A stretch of DNA of 64,000 bases, taken from the NCBI GenBank assembly GCA_033764965.1, contig JANRIN010000090.1, positions 1 to 64,000 on the forward strand. Reading direction: 5' to 3'. The notes beneath the pieces were generated by a model, which was not told the origin of the DNA, ran no database searches, and saw only the letters and a list, made by a program, of their open reading frames with translations. Numbering within the stretch: position 1 is the first letter of the stretch; every line of letters begins with the position of its first letter. The position numbers were made by a program, and so were the translations under genes. The DNA comes from JSC-12 sp033764965. GTDB taxonomy: Bacteria > Cyanobacteriota > Cyanobacteriia > Leptolyngbyales > Leptolyngbyaceae. Shown piece after piece: positions 36,301-45,752 of the stretch.

Positions 36301-36792
36301 TTACGCTGCGCTGTTTCTTTCCATTTTCTTCCGCTTTGTTTTAGCGAGTTTTTCACGTCTCCTAACTCGTGTTAAGTTGCGAGAAAAGTACTTATTCGGG
36401 ATTTGAATTGTCTCCTCACTTAACTCGGACAAAACTCTGTTAGTTGCCTCGACAGCTTGTTCAAAATCCATCAAAGCATCATATGTGGGCTTATTATCTA
36501 TGTCCCACATAAGCACATACAAGCTCTGCTGTAATCTGATAGCTAAACGCAGAAGATCTTTTTCTGTTTCATCTAAGGCATGTTGCCTAGTCAAATCATC
36601 AATCTGACTCTTACTTTTGTCGGCATACTCATTATACCTCTTCTCCAAATTCGAGAATTTGTTAGTGAGATCATTAGCGACTTTCCTGTGATGCTCTGCT
36701 GCTTGTCTATCTTTTTCACCACTAGCATGAGTAACAAGAGCACCAACCGCTGCCCCAACTGCCGCACCTACTAAAGGAAGTAGAAAAAACAT
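36301..36792 (-). CDS. Glycine-zipper/coiled-coil membrane protein, partner of the HNH-like gene
   Basis: 163 aa. Residues 1-20 are a membrane segment with a glycine-zipper repeat (LVGAAVGAAVGALV). A coiled coil follows (DRQAAEHHRKVANDLTNKFS to about residue 75), then a helical domain and a very basic end (RVRRREKLAKTKRKKMERN). It starts 24 bases after the stop of the HNH-like gene on the same strand, so they form a two-gene operon. No family is recognised. The AT-rich composition differs from the flanking housekeeping genes, suggesting transfer. Confidence 0.6.
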   Translation of the reverse strand: MFFLLPLVGAAVGAAVGALVTHASGEKDRQAAEHHRKVANDLTNKFSNLEKRYNEYADKSKSQIDDLTRQHALDETEKDLLRLAIRLQQSLYVLMWDIDNKPTYDALMDFEQAVEATNRVLSELSEETIQIPNKYFSRNLTRVRRREKLAKTKRKKMERNSAA

Positions 36793-36816
36793 AGGTATTT
36801 CCCAATTTTAAGATTA

Positions 36817-37827
36817 TTACGCTGAGGGCAGTGATTTCTGGGAAGCAGGGATTTGTTTATTACCAACTGGTGTAGCTCCCAAAGATTTTGCAATTGCAGC
36901 AGATTCAAGATACCTCTTTAATGCACCTTCTACACCAGACTCGATGGGTCTGTGCGCGATCTCAGCATTTAATGCTTCAGACTCATTCAAAAACTTCAAG
37001 TTCTTGGAGTGTTCGTACAGCAGTTCGTTCTCAAAATCCTGGAGATATTGCAGATCTCTCTGAGTCAAAGATTTATAATATTCTTTCACTTGCTGCTTGT
37101 GGTCATCGAGAATCTTGAAGAACTCATAGACCATTCCAGCACCACCAGCAGCGAGTAAAACTGGTGAGACTGCTGTTAATGCAATGGCAACAGGGGGACA
37201 AGCGGTTGCAACTGCTGTAACTGTAAAGGCTGCTGCGGCTCCAACTCCCCCACCAATAGCGGTTTCTTTCACAGTTTCTAAAGCAGCATCTTGAGCCGAA
37301 ATGTCACCTCGTACAACTCTCAATGCATTCCTAAGCATAGAAAAAGGAGCAGTTGTTACCGCACCGATTACTGCTCCTTTAGGTGCAGCCTCTATACCAG
37401 CTTTCAACGCCCCACTTAAGTTATCAATTTGTGCTTTCACATTAAGTTGTCTTTGCTCTTGGCGTGTCATTTGTTGATCGCCACGAGCACGATTAGCAGT
37501 TTTGCTTTCCCATTTGATATTGTCTGGATGACCTGAGCCACCTTTGCTATGTGGCTTTATATGGCTAGCGTCCTTATCAGTCAAATATTCTTTGACTTTA
37601 GCAGCAGCAGATTGACCATCAACCCCAGATCTCTGAGAAGGCGGGATTTTGTCCAACATTTGTTGAGCTTGCGCTTCGGTTCGCCCTGCACCAGTACGTA
37701 TCCCACCCCTGTACAGATGCCCTAACTTTTCTGGTGTGTACTTGCCGATATCATTTAGTTGAGCGTGGTGAACTTTTGAACTCGCAGCAGCATTGAAAGC
37801 AGAATTACGTTGGGAATCTTCTGACAT
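36817..37827 (-). CDS. HNH-like protein with a hydrophobic membrane-type segment
   Basis: 336 aa from the ATG at 37827 (a GTG at 37857 would add ten residues). Residues about 80-120 contain DASHIKPHSKGGSGHPDNIK and WESKTANRARGD, a compact HNH-type nuclease motif (His, then SKGG, Asn and a second NRARGD box). Residues about 150-245 are hydrophobic and glycine/alanine-rich (ETAIGGGVGAAAAFTVTAVA, AIALTAVSPVLLAAGGAGMV), long enough to cross or insert into a membrane. A charged helical C-terminus follows. The combination of nuclease motif and membrane segment in one protein, with a glycine-zipper partner next door, resembles effector or toxin modules. Activity is unproven. Confidence 0.6.
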   Translation of the reverse strand: MSEDSQRNSAFNAAASSKVHHAQLNDIGKYTPEKLGHLYRGGIRTGAGRTEAQAQQMLDKIPPSQRSGVDGQSAAAKVKEYLTDKDASHIKPHSKGGSGHPDNIKWESKTANRARGDQQMTRQEQRQLNVKAQIDNLSGALKAGIEAAPKGAVIGAVTTAPFSMLRNALRVVRGDISAQDAALETVKETAIGGGVGAAAAFTVTAVATACPPVAIALTAVSPVLLAAGGAGMVYEFFKILDDHKQQVKEYYKSLTQRDLQYLQDFENELLYEHSKNLKFLNESEALNAEIAHRPIESGVEGALKRYLESAAIAKSLGATPVGNKQIPASQKSLPSA

Positions 37828-38135
37828 AAGCGCAAGGATGAGGGTGTAAAAAATCACTCAGCAAACCGAATTTCTCTCATTTTGCAACATTGCGCTACGA
37901 AACGACAACCGTTTACAAAGAGAAGCAACACGGGTTAATAGCCCTATATGCGTTAACCCTCAACACTCATCGCTCAAACCGTATTCTAGATAACACTAGT
38001 GCTCAGTGGTTATGCCTCTTAATTAGCATCTTTAGCTTCTACACCATTACCCCTACAGCCTCTAATCCTAAATGCTTACAGAAAATCTTTCGGCTATGCC
38101 CCAACCAAGTACCAAGCGGCATAACACCTTGCTAG

Positions 38136-38276
38136 ACCGAAAATCGCGTTCCAGTAACTCGAGAACAACCATCACAGGCACTAGGCGTTCCTGGGTTGCC
38201 GGAAACCGCCCAGATCACCAAATCCATTGCCGAGATTCTCCCCGCGATCGCGAAACTTTTGGGCATGACCGTTTAG
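38136..38276 (+). pseudogene. 3' remnant of an unidentified gene
   Basis: 46 codons plus TAG, preceded in frame by TAG at 38133-38135 and lacking a start. The residues (GLPETAQITKSIAEILPAIA then KLLGMTV) look like a natural helical protein end. The last 19 codons plus 24 bases beyond the stop recur at 39153-39235. Family unknown. Confidence 0.55.
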
Positions 38277-38300
38277 AGTGGATACAGGCTGCAGATGAAA
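38219..38300 (+). repeat. Direct repeat, copy 1 (pair with 39153-39235)
   Basis: 82 bases that match 39153-39235 with roughly a dozen differences and one added base. The shared core includes GCGATCGCGAAACTTTTGGG and GTTTAGAGTG. The copy covers the 3' end and stop codon of the remnant at 38136-38276. The two copies enclose a small gene and an HNH endonuclease gene. Confidence 0.8.
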
Positions 38301-38399
38301 AGCAGGATGAGATGGCGCGAAGTCCATGTCAGTCTTTTACCTGTCATTAGCCAAAGCCTTGTCCAGTCGATCGTTAAGAGTAGCTTTATGAGGTGAACG

Positions 38400-38639
38400 A
38401 TGAATCCACAGCTGATGATTCAACCGTCATCCTTTATTGATGCTGGCATTCAAATGCAACCTGTGCGGGGACTGTATTTGTTCAAATTTAGTGATGGCTT
38501 GCAGGAGCGTTTAGAAACCCTCAATCAGAAGCAACGTGAATCAGTTTTAACCACCGATGAAGCAGTAGAGCTAGCCGATATTCTGGAACTCGATCGCATT
38601 TTTACACTGCTGAATGCAAAAATTATTGCTACTGCTTAA
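38400..38639 (+). CDS. Small protein upstream of the HNH gene
   Basis: 79 aa. The N-terminal part resembles a signal-less beta region; the C-terminal half (LQERLETLNQKQRESVLTTD, EAVELADILELDRIFTLLNA) is helical and matches the small proteins that precede single HNH endonucleases in many cyanobacteria, often annotated only as hypothetical. Its stop is 2 bases from the HNH start codon, so the two are cotranscribed and probably coupled. A regulatory or antidote role is possible but not shown. Confidence 0.65.
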   Translation: MNPQLMIQPSSFIDAGIQMQPVRGLYLFKFSDGLQERLETLNQKQRESVLTTDEAVELADILELDRIFTLLNAKIIATA

Positions 38640-38641
38640 AG

Positions 38642-39094
38642 ATGGCGATTTCCAAAGAACTGCGTGAGCAAGTGCGAACACGAGCCAATTATCTATGCGA
38701 ATATTGCCACTCTTCTGAGGTAGCGAGTGCTGCGCGTTTTGAAATTGATCACATTCAACCGCGATCGCTTGGAGGTATCGATACATTTGAGAACTTGGCT
38801 TTAGCTCGTCAGCGATGTAACAGCTATCGTTACAACTTCACTCAAGGAATTGATCCAGAATCTCAGATTGAAGTGACGATATTTAACCCACGGTTAGAAC
38901 AATGGAATGATCACTTTATTTGGGAGAAAGGCGGCTTAGTGATCTGCGGTCAAACCTCCATCGGTCGAGCAACGTGTGATCGTCTAGATTTGAACGATCA
39001 ATTCCATAATGACAGCGCCATTGTTAAAGCACGACGGCTTTGGATTCAAGGAGGTTGGCACCCACCCGCTGATGATGGTGTTGCATCACCTTAG
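38642..39094 (+). CDS. HNH endonuclease (150 aa)
   Basis: An HNH nuclease with CEYCHSSEVASAARFEIDHI, QPRSLGGIDTFENLALARQR and CNSYRYN between residues 19 and 65. It has the CxxC zinc pair, the DH catalytic pair and the Asn. In the second zinc knuckle the usual CxxCN is reduced to RQRCN, so metal binding may be weakened. The C-terminal half (FNPRLEQWNDHFIWEKGGLV, GRATCDRLDLN) is typical of this stand-alone cyanobacterial HNH family. It forms a pair with the 79-aa protein and lies between the direct repeats at 38219 and 39153. Confidence 0.85.
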   Translation: MAISKELREQVRTRANYLCEYCHSSEVASAARFEIDHIQPRSLGGIDTFENLALARQRCNSYRYNFTQGIDPESQIEVTIFNPRLEQWNDHFIWEKGGLVICGQTSIGRATCDRLDLNDQFHNDSAIVKARRLWIQGGWHPPADDGVASP

Positions 39095-39152
39095 GCTAGG
39101 GGATATTTCGATTGATTTCAGCGAGACAACCCTGAAGTTGTAGTTATAGCAA

Positions 39153-39235
39153 CAAATCCATTTCCGAGATCCTACGCGCGATCGCGAAACTTTTGGGGAT
39201 GCCAGTTTAGAGTGAATACAAGCTGCTGATTGAAA
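39153..39235 (+). repeat. Direct repeat, copy 2 (pair with 38219-38300)
   Basis: 83 bases homologous to 38219-38300. In the same frame as copy 1 it reads KSISEILRAIAKLLGMPV and stop, so several differences change amino acids. There is no related sequence upstream of the AAATCC start of the match. It ends 18 bases before the stop codon of the convergent oligopeptidase gene. Confidence 0.8.
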
Positions 39236-39252
39236 CTAAGAGGGCATTAATT

Positions 39253-41397
39253 TTAATTCAGGGTTTTCATCAGAAAAGCCCATTTGTCGGCACTTTCTTC
39301 GATTAGCTTGGCGGTGGGTTTTCCGGCTCCGTGTCCGGCTTTGGTTTCAATCCGAATCAGGACTGGATCGTCTCCCTGGTGTGCTGCCTGCAATGCGGCG
39401 GCAAATTTGAAACTGTGGGCAGGCACCACCCGATCGTCGTGATCGGCAGTGGTAATCAGGGTGGCGGGATAATCGGTGCCGGGTTTGAGATTGTGCAGCG
39501 GCGAATAAGCCTGCAACGTTTTGAAGTCGCTGGCATCATCGGGGGAGCCGTATTCGGACATCCACGCCCAGCCGATCGTGAACTTATGGAAGCGCAGCAT
39601 ATCCAGCACACCCACATCGGGCAGTGCCGCCCCAAACAAATCGGGGCGTTGAGTCATGCAGGCTCCCACCAGCAAGCCGCCATTGCTCCCACCCGCGATC
39701 GCCAATTTATTGGCTGACGTGTATTTGTTTTGGATCAGCCATTCCGCCGCGGCAATAAAATCATCAAATACATTTTGTTTTTTCTGCTTCATGCCTGCCT
39801 GATGCCAGTCTTCGCCATACTCGCCGCCGCCGCGCAGATTGGGCAGGGCATACACGCCGCCCATCTCCATCCATACCAGCAAGCCCACGGAAAAACTGGG
39901 AGTGAGGGAAATCCCAAAGCCCCCGTAGCCATAAAGCAACGTGCGATTCGTGCCATCCAGTTGCAAGCCCTTTTTATGCACAATGAACATGGGCACCTGG
40001 GTTCCGTCTTTGCTGGTGTAAAAAACCTGGCGGGTTTCGTAGTCTTGAGGATCGAAATCGACGGTGGGCTGTCGAAACAGGGTACTTTTTCCGGTGAGTA
40101 GGTCGTAACGGTAAATGGTGTTGGGAGTGGTGAAGCTGGTGAAGCTGTAGAAGGTTTCGGTGTCGTTGCGATCGCCACCAAACCCGCCCACGGAGCCAAT
40201 CCCTGGCAGTTCCACATCCCGGACGAGTTGCCCTTGCAAATCAAAAATCCGAATCTGGCTTTGAGCATCTTTGAGGTAAGCCGTCACCAGTTGATGGTTC
40301 AAAACACTTACCCCTTGCAAGGTTTCAGTCGCCTGCGGAATCACTTCCTGCCACTGGGGTTTGTTGCTGGCAATATCGATCGCCACCACCCGACTCCGAG
40401 GCGCGTTCAGATCAGTTTGAAACCAGAAGCGGGAACCGTCATTATCGATGAATTGATACTCGGCTTCAAACTGGTTGACCAATTCCACTACCGGAGCATT
40501 GGGCGTTTCCAGGTCTTTATAAAAAATCAGGTTGCGGGTATCGGTTCCCAGCCAGACTGCAATCACCAGGTAGCGTCCATCCTGGGTCACTTCGCCGCCA
40601 AAGCCCCACTCCTTCTGGTCAGGACGTTCGTAGATCAAGAGATCTTCTGATTGAGGGGTGCCTAAGCGGTGATAGTACAGCTTTTGGAAATAGTTCACCC
40701 GCTCTAAGCGCGTTTTTTCGTTGGGTTCGTCGTAGCGGGAATAGAAAAAGCCTTTGCCATCTTTGGTCCAGGATGCGCCGGAAAACTTCACCCATTGGAT
40801 CACGTCGGGCAGGTCTTTCCCGGTTTCGATGTCCCGCACTTTCCACTCCTGCCAATCGGAACCAGAGGTAGACAAACCGTATGCCATGCGTTTGCCATCT
40901 TTGCTGATTTCTAGCCCGGATAGTGCCACGGTTCCGTCTTCTGATAAAGCGTTAGGGTCGAGTAAAACGGTTGGCTGGTCGGTCAAGGACTTGAGGGTGT
41001 AAACAACGCTTTGATTCTGCAAGCCGTCGTTTTTCAGATAAAAGTAGCGATCGCCCTCTTTGAACGGGATCCCAAATTTCTCGTAGTTCCATAACTTCGT
41101 CAGACGTTTGTGAATGGTTTCTCGTTCTGGAATTTGCTCTAAAAATCCAAAAGTCAGCTTGTTCTGCGCTTCCACCCAGGCTTTTGTTTCGGGGGAGTCG
41201 GGATTCTCCAGCCAGCGGTACGGGTCCGCGATCGTGGTGCCGTGGTAATTATCAACCTGATCACTCTTAGGACTGGATGGATACACAAAGGAAGAATTTG
41301 TAGAAGCCATTGCACCTGCCGTTGTGAACTTAAGACCACTATGACAGATGAACGCCAGTACCAGCCCGATCGCCACCAGAAACATTCGTTTTTTCAT
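39253..41397 (-). CDS. Prolyl oligopeptidase family serine peptidase (S9A)
   Basis: 714 aa. A hydrophobic N-terminus (MFLVAIGLVLAFICHSGLKF) serves as signal peptide. The seven-bladed propeller occupies about residues 110-450, starting after DPYRWLENPDSPETKAWVEA. The alpha/beta-hydrolase domain has the nucleophile Ser in AIAGGSNGGLLVGACM (about 590), with Asp in TADHDDRVVPAHS and His in TKAGHGAGKPT. All three catalytic residues are present. It cleaves short peptides after proline and is probably periplasmic or exported. Confidence 0.95.
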   Translation of the reverse strand: MKKRMFLVAIGLVLAFICHSGLKFTTAGAMASTNSSFVYPSSPKSDQVDNYHGTTIADPYRWLENPDSPETKAWVEAQNKLTFGFLEQIPERETIHKRLTKLWNYEKFGIPFKEGDRYFYLKNDGLQNQSVVYTLKSLTDQPTVLLDPNALSEDGTVALSGLEISKDGKRMAYGLSTSGSDWQEWKVRDIETGKDLPDVIQWVKFSGASWTKDGKGFFYSRYDEPNEKTRLERVNYFQKLYYHRLGTPQSEDLLIYERPDQKEWGFGGEVTQDGRYLVIAVWLGTDTRNLIFYKDLETPNAPVVELVNQFEAEYQFIDNDGSRFWFQTDLNAPRSRVVAIDIASNKPQWQEVIPQATETLQGVSVLNHQLVTAYLKDAQSQIRIFDLQGQLVRDVELPGIGSVGGFGGDRNDTETFYSFTSFTTPNTIYRYDLLTGKSTLFRQPTVDFDPQDYETRQVFYTSKDGTQVPMFIVHKKGLQLDGTNRTLLYGYGGFGISLTPSFSVGLLVWMEMGGVYALPNLRGGGEYGEDWHQAGMKQKKQNVFDDFIAAAEWLIQNKYTSANKLAIAGGSNGGLLVGACMTQRPDLFGAALPDVGVLDMLRFHKFTIGWAWMSEYGSPDDASDFKTLQAYSPLHNLKPGTDYPATLITTADHDDRVVPAHSFKFAAALQAAHQGDDPVLIRIETKAGHGAGKPTAKLIEESADKWAFLMKTLN

Positions 41398-41616
41398 GCC
41401 ATCAACCAGAGTGAAAAGCGCCAGGAATGCTGCCGCCGCTACTCAATTAGCAAGAAAAATGTTGTCCGGCGATCGCATCCCTATAGGTTCTACTCCTTTA
41501 AACGAGATGGGTAATCCGGAAGATGAATGGGAGTTGGGGGTTAGGGAGTGCAATCTGGCTTTTCTAAAGCAAACACAGGGTTTATCTGGGTCTTGAACCC
41601 GTATCCATTGGCTACC

Positions 41617-41880
41617 CTAGTGAGTTGCTTCCAGGGGAACTTGAATTACTACAGACTCATGGTTTGTCAAGGTTTCCGCATAGCCATCAAACGTAGACAC
41701 CCGAAAGTGAACCGTCACAGATGGCTTTTCTGCTTCTGCCAAAACAATGTAGGTATTTCCTGACTCCAAACGACAAGCCAGGTGAGTGAAAGCTCTATCC
41801 AGCCGTAAGTTGTCCCGATGAGGCGGGCGATCGTACTTCGTTGGCTGCTTTATCCAAATCGCCTCGCTCTTGTAGCAGGA
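41617..41880 (-). pseudogene. Remnant of an unidentified conserved protein
   Basis: An 87-codon frame without start codon reads SEAIWIKQPTKYDRPPHRDN, LRLDRAFTHLACRLESGNTY and IVLAEAEKPSVTVHFRVSTF, ending in TAG. It looks like a natural protein sequence. Upstream it runs straight into a TGA and overlaps, in another frame, the Rpn-family remnant, so the two were joined by deletion. Family unknown. Confidence 0.45.
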
Positions 41881-41998
41881 TCAGTCTGACACTCGCACTG
41901 CAAAACAACCTCTACGGATTGCAGCAAAATCAGCGCATCGGCACGAATGGGTTCAAGGAAAAGTTCCGCTGGTTTCTTCTGGCGCTGGACTCTTAGGA
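41850..41998 (-). pseudogene. Fragment of an Rpn-family (PD-(D/E)XK) nuclease or transposase
   Basis: The frame reads AELFLEPIRADALILLQSVE then VVLQCECQTDPAT before a stop. This matches the N-terminal conserved block LEPIRADSLILLQSxDxxLHxEFQTxP of cyanobacterial Rpn/DUF4351 proteins, recombination-promoting nuclease relatives. The remainder is missing, so this is dead. Confidence 0.55.
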
Positions 41999-42447
41999 AT
42001 GAGAATTAATTAACATCGAGAAGTTGTCATTCTGAGCGGTGAGCGAAGAATTGGAGAGATGCTTCACTTCGCTCCCCTTGTTCAGCATGACAAACTCCGG
42101 ATGGTATTGACTTCGCGATTCTTAGCAGGGGATCGATAGGATAGCCACAGTGACGAGGATGAAGCCATGAACTGTGTCCGTTGACAGTCGTGGCTTTGTT
42201 AGCTTCATTTCTTAAAAAAACAGTCCCCCACCAGATGATCCCTGTCAAGTTTGAAGCAAGAAGGGTAAACCTGCTGATAGCTTTGCAAAGTGAATGTTTA
42301 TCTCAAGCCATAGCTTAAAATTGTGCGATCATGAGCTGTTGAGCAAGTTTCAATCTCTACAATGAAGGAGCGATTGATTGAACGGGATATGGAAAAGTCG
42401 ATCGCTGTTCTCAATTCGCGATTCTGAACTCATTGAGGGAAACGACT

Positions 42448-43530
<1,083 letters not shown>

Positions 43531-43577
43531 ATAGTCAGCGATCGGCTCAAATGAAGCCGAATATTTAGTTTTTGAAG

Positions 43578-43597
43578 GGGCGAACCACCGTTCGCCC
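43578..43597. terminator. Palindromic hairpin after the aldolase gene
   Basis: GGGCGAAC (43578-43585) pairs with GTTCGCCC (43590-43597) around CACC. This is a common cyanobacterial dispersed palindrome. A smaller TCGGCT/AGCCGA hairpin lies just upstream. They probably end transcription from both convergent genes, though a T-run is short. Confidence 0.55.
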
Positions 43598-43650
43598 ATA
43601 CAGGAAAGTGGCTGGTTAATCCGAATTTCGCTGCAAATTCGATTTCTTGC

Positions 43651-44268
43651 TCAAGATTCTGGATGGACTAAAACGCCATTCAGGAAAATGTCTGCCAAGC
43701 CTTCCGCCATTTGTTGCATTTCCGCCGCCGCTGCACCCGGAGCCATAATCGTGCTTTGGCTAAAACCTGCAACCGCAAACATCCCTAAAAATACTCTGGC
43801 AACCATTTTGGGATCCATCTGGCGATAAATTCCTTGATCCATTGCCGTTTGGAAGAAGGCTTCTGCCACATCCGTCATTTTGGCAATGACCTCCGTCTGG
43901 ATGTGATCCCGCAGATCTGGATGAAATTGCGCCTCCATAAAACACACCCGCAGCATATCTGCATTCTCATGCAAGTGCAGCATCCGTCGCCGCATCACTT
44001 GCGCCACTGCCTTGTAACTGCCCATGCCACTGAGTTCTGTGAGCAAATCAGTCAAAATCTCGACCCACCCCTGAGTCGCAACTTCAATCAGAATCGCCTT
44101 CTTGTTCGGGAAATGCCGAAACAGCGTCCCTTCTGCCACATTGGCAGCTTCCGCCAAGTCGCGGGTTGTGGTGCCGTCGTAGCCTTGTCGAGCAAATAGC
44201 CGCAAAGCCGACTTGAGGATACGAGTGCGTGTTTCAGATTCAACTGGAGAAGCAGAAGAGGTTCGCAT
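43651..44268 (-). CDS. TetR-family transcriptional regulator
   Basis: 205 aa. The N-terminal TetR helix-turn-helix is complete: RTRILKSALRLFARQGYDGT, TTRDLAEAANVAEGTLFRHF and PNKKAILIEVA (about residues 13-60). The C-terminal helical region (from about 65) should bind a ligand and dimerise. Directly upstream of the start codon lies a tandem 16-base repeat that could be its own operator. No target gene is adjacent in a divergent orientation, so the regulon is unknown. Confidence 0.92.
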   Translation of the reverse strand: MRTSSASPVESETRTRILKSALRLFARQGYDGTTTRDLAEAANVAEGTLFRHFPNKKAILIEVATQGWVEILTDLLTELSGMGSYKAVAQVMRRRMLHLHENADMLRVCFMEAQFHPDLRDHIQTEVIAKMTDVAEAFFQTAMDQGIYRQMDPKMVARVFLGMFAVAGFSQSTIMAPGAAAAEMQQMAEGLADIFLNGVLVHPES

Positions 44269-44271
44269 GAG

Positions 44272-44303
44272 GAGACTATATTATTTTGAGACTATATTAT
44301 TTT
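44272..44303. promoter_or_regulatory. Tandem 16-base repeat upstream of tetR
   Basis: Two exact copies of GAGACTATATTATTTT (44272-44287, 44288-44303) begin 4 bases upstream of the TetR start codon. Each holds a TATATTAT that, read on either strand, resembles a -10 box. A TetR autoregulatory operator or a duplicated promoter element is a reasonable inference. Confidence 0.45.
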
Positions 44304-44809
44304 TGAGTCAGGCTTAAACAGAGCCAAACTCATGATAGGCGCTCTTAATGGAATTGATTCAGTAAATTAATGGAAATCAAGCTGAAGGCTGGCATCCTCT
44401 GGTAATAGAGTTTCTGCAGGGACAAAGCATTTTCAAATAATGAATAGTCAATGATAGAAGCAGAATCGCTTATGAAGAATTAGCCTTCAACTAATATTTT
44501 GTAGCCTTGATTACAAAGTGAATTTCTCGTTGCAGGAAGCCCATTCATTGATTAAAGATTTGAACAAATTCCGTAGTTTCGCGCAGTCAAAACCGCCGCA
44601 AGTGGGGCAAGATTAGCTTGGTCGAAAGGACTTCGGTTATACCGACCAATTAGTACGCTAATTTTCCTTATTTTCCTGAACCCATTGCCTTCAAGTTGTT
44701 ATTAAACTGTAGAAGCTAACCAAACGATTTGATTTCGATTCCGAGAAACCGGATTGCACTGGTGTAGCAACTAAGGGGTAATTCATACCCAACATTAGTG
44801 AGGAAACAC
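44304..44809. other. Intergenic region, nothing recognised
   Basis: About 500 AT-rich bases between the TetR gene and the nitrogenase-C-domain gene. No frame, repeat or RNA gene could be supported. Confidence 0.5.
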
Positions 44810-45184
44810 ATGATGGAAAGCACTCACTCCCCTACCCAACCACCTCAAGGAACCAAGTTGATTTGGGTTGCATCTGAGGTTTCGATGTCCTCTTCACCGA
44901 AACCCAAAGCTGCCCCTGCAATTGACTTGCATCCGCTGAAGCCAATTCGTCAGTGGTTGGATGGGTTGGAGGTCTGCGATCGCAAAATGGCTCAAACTCT
45001 CGCCTCTGTGATCCCAGCTCAATGTCCGTTTGAACGAACTGTAAAACTCTTTGGGCGCACCGTTCTCTACATTCCGCCCCTGTGCAAACTTAATCCTTTC
45101 TACGAAGAACTGGTTGGGTTACGCTTCCGGGCGCTTTGCTATCTGGCAGACGAGTGTGGTGAAGACATTTCGTCCTATTGTTAG
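44810..45184 (+). CDS. Mo-dependent nitrogenase C-terminal-domain protein
   Basis: 124 aa from the ATG at 44810, preceded by GAGGAAAC. After a 40-residue variable N-terminus, residues about 45-124 (PIRQWLDGLEVCDRKMAQTL, IPAQCPFERTVKLFGRTVLY, PPLCKLNPFYEELVGLRFRA, CYLADECGED) match the small domain annotated as Mo-dependent nitrogenase C-terminal domain. The domain is widespread as a free-standing cyanobacterial protein, also in non-diazotrophs, so it does not show nitrogen fixation. Six conserved Cys residues may bind a metal. A hairpin follows at 45227-45284. Confidence 0.85.
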   Translation: MMESTHSPTQPPQGTKLIWVASEVSMSSSPKPKAAPAIDLHPLKPIRQWLDGLEVCDRKMAQTLASVIPAQCPFERTVKLFGRTVLYIPPLCKLNPFYEELVGLRFRALCYLADECGEDISSYC

Positions 45185-45752
45185 TGTCTTAGCTTGATTC
45201 AACGCTGGTGTAAGATAAATAACCATAAATGGGTAGCAGGTAAAAGTGGGTTGAAATGCCAATCTCTTGACCTGTTGCCCATTTTCGCGATCGCCGAACT
45301 ACCTATGGAACGATTGAATTAAATGTAGTTTAGATAACAAAGTTGAACTTTGGTTTCGAGTGCTGGACTGGGTTTATGGGTTTGTTATTCTGTTAATTGA
45401 AGCGACCTAGCTTCCCTGGCAGATTAAACAGCCAAGTCCACACGTTAGTTAGATGAGGTTAAAGAGCTGTTTCACTTAACATCTGTCTCGTTCAACTCCA
45501 ACGGCATCCAAAACGAAATTTGATATTTCCTCAGCTAAATGTAGGGGAGCGACAAAACTGATTGATTGGATTACAGGTTAGAGATTCAGTCAGTTTGACT
45601 CCATATACAATCAGCCCAGTAGAGGAGATCACTCAGAGAGTAGCACTTGGATGCCGTCACAATTTTAAAGGCGCAGTTTGAAGAACTTGAGCTATAGTAC
45701 ATTAGTATTGGTACATCGATATTAAAATTGCATCAAAAAGGCAGGGCGTGGG
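45185..45752. other. Intergenic region with one inverted repeat
   Basis: About 570 bases without a gene. At 45227-45241 and 45270-45284 the arms AAATGGGTAGCAGGT and ACCTGTTGCCCATTT pair at 13 of 15 positions with a 28-base loop. The second arm ends in a T-run, so this is a possible terminator of the upstream gene. The rest is featureless. Confidence 0.5.

Larger units (their letters stand above)
37858..38399. other. Gap holding gene remnants
   Basis: No intact gene. Bases 38136-38276 (+) are the 3' end of a lost gene, reading REQPSQALGVPGLPETAQIT then KSIAEILPAIAKLLGMTV and stop, with a TAG directly before it. The rest of the gap shows only short frames without ribosome-binding sites. The promoter of the HNH-like operon should lie near 37830-37900. 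Confidence 0.55.
41398..42447. other. Gene graveyard between oligopeptidase and aldolase
   Basis: About 1050 bases without an intact gene. It holds two minus-strand remnants (41617-41880 and 41850-41998). A dispersed repeat at about 42028-42105 begins TGTCATTCTGAGCGGTGAGC and ends near CAGCATGACA, arranged as an imperfect palindrome. The aldolase promoter must lie near 42300-42440. Confidence 0.6.

Noticed and set aside
44810..45184. Nitrogenase-domain protein taken as a sign of nitrogen fixation
   Set aside because: The domain is common as a free-standing protein in cyanobacteria that do not fix nitrogen, and no nif gene is in the window.
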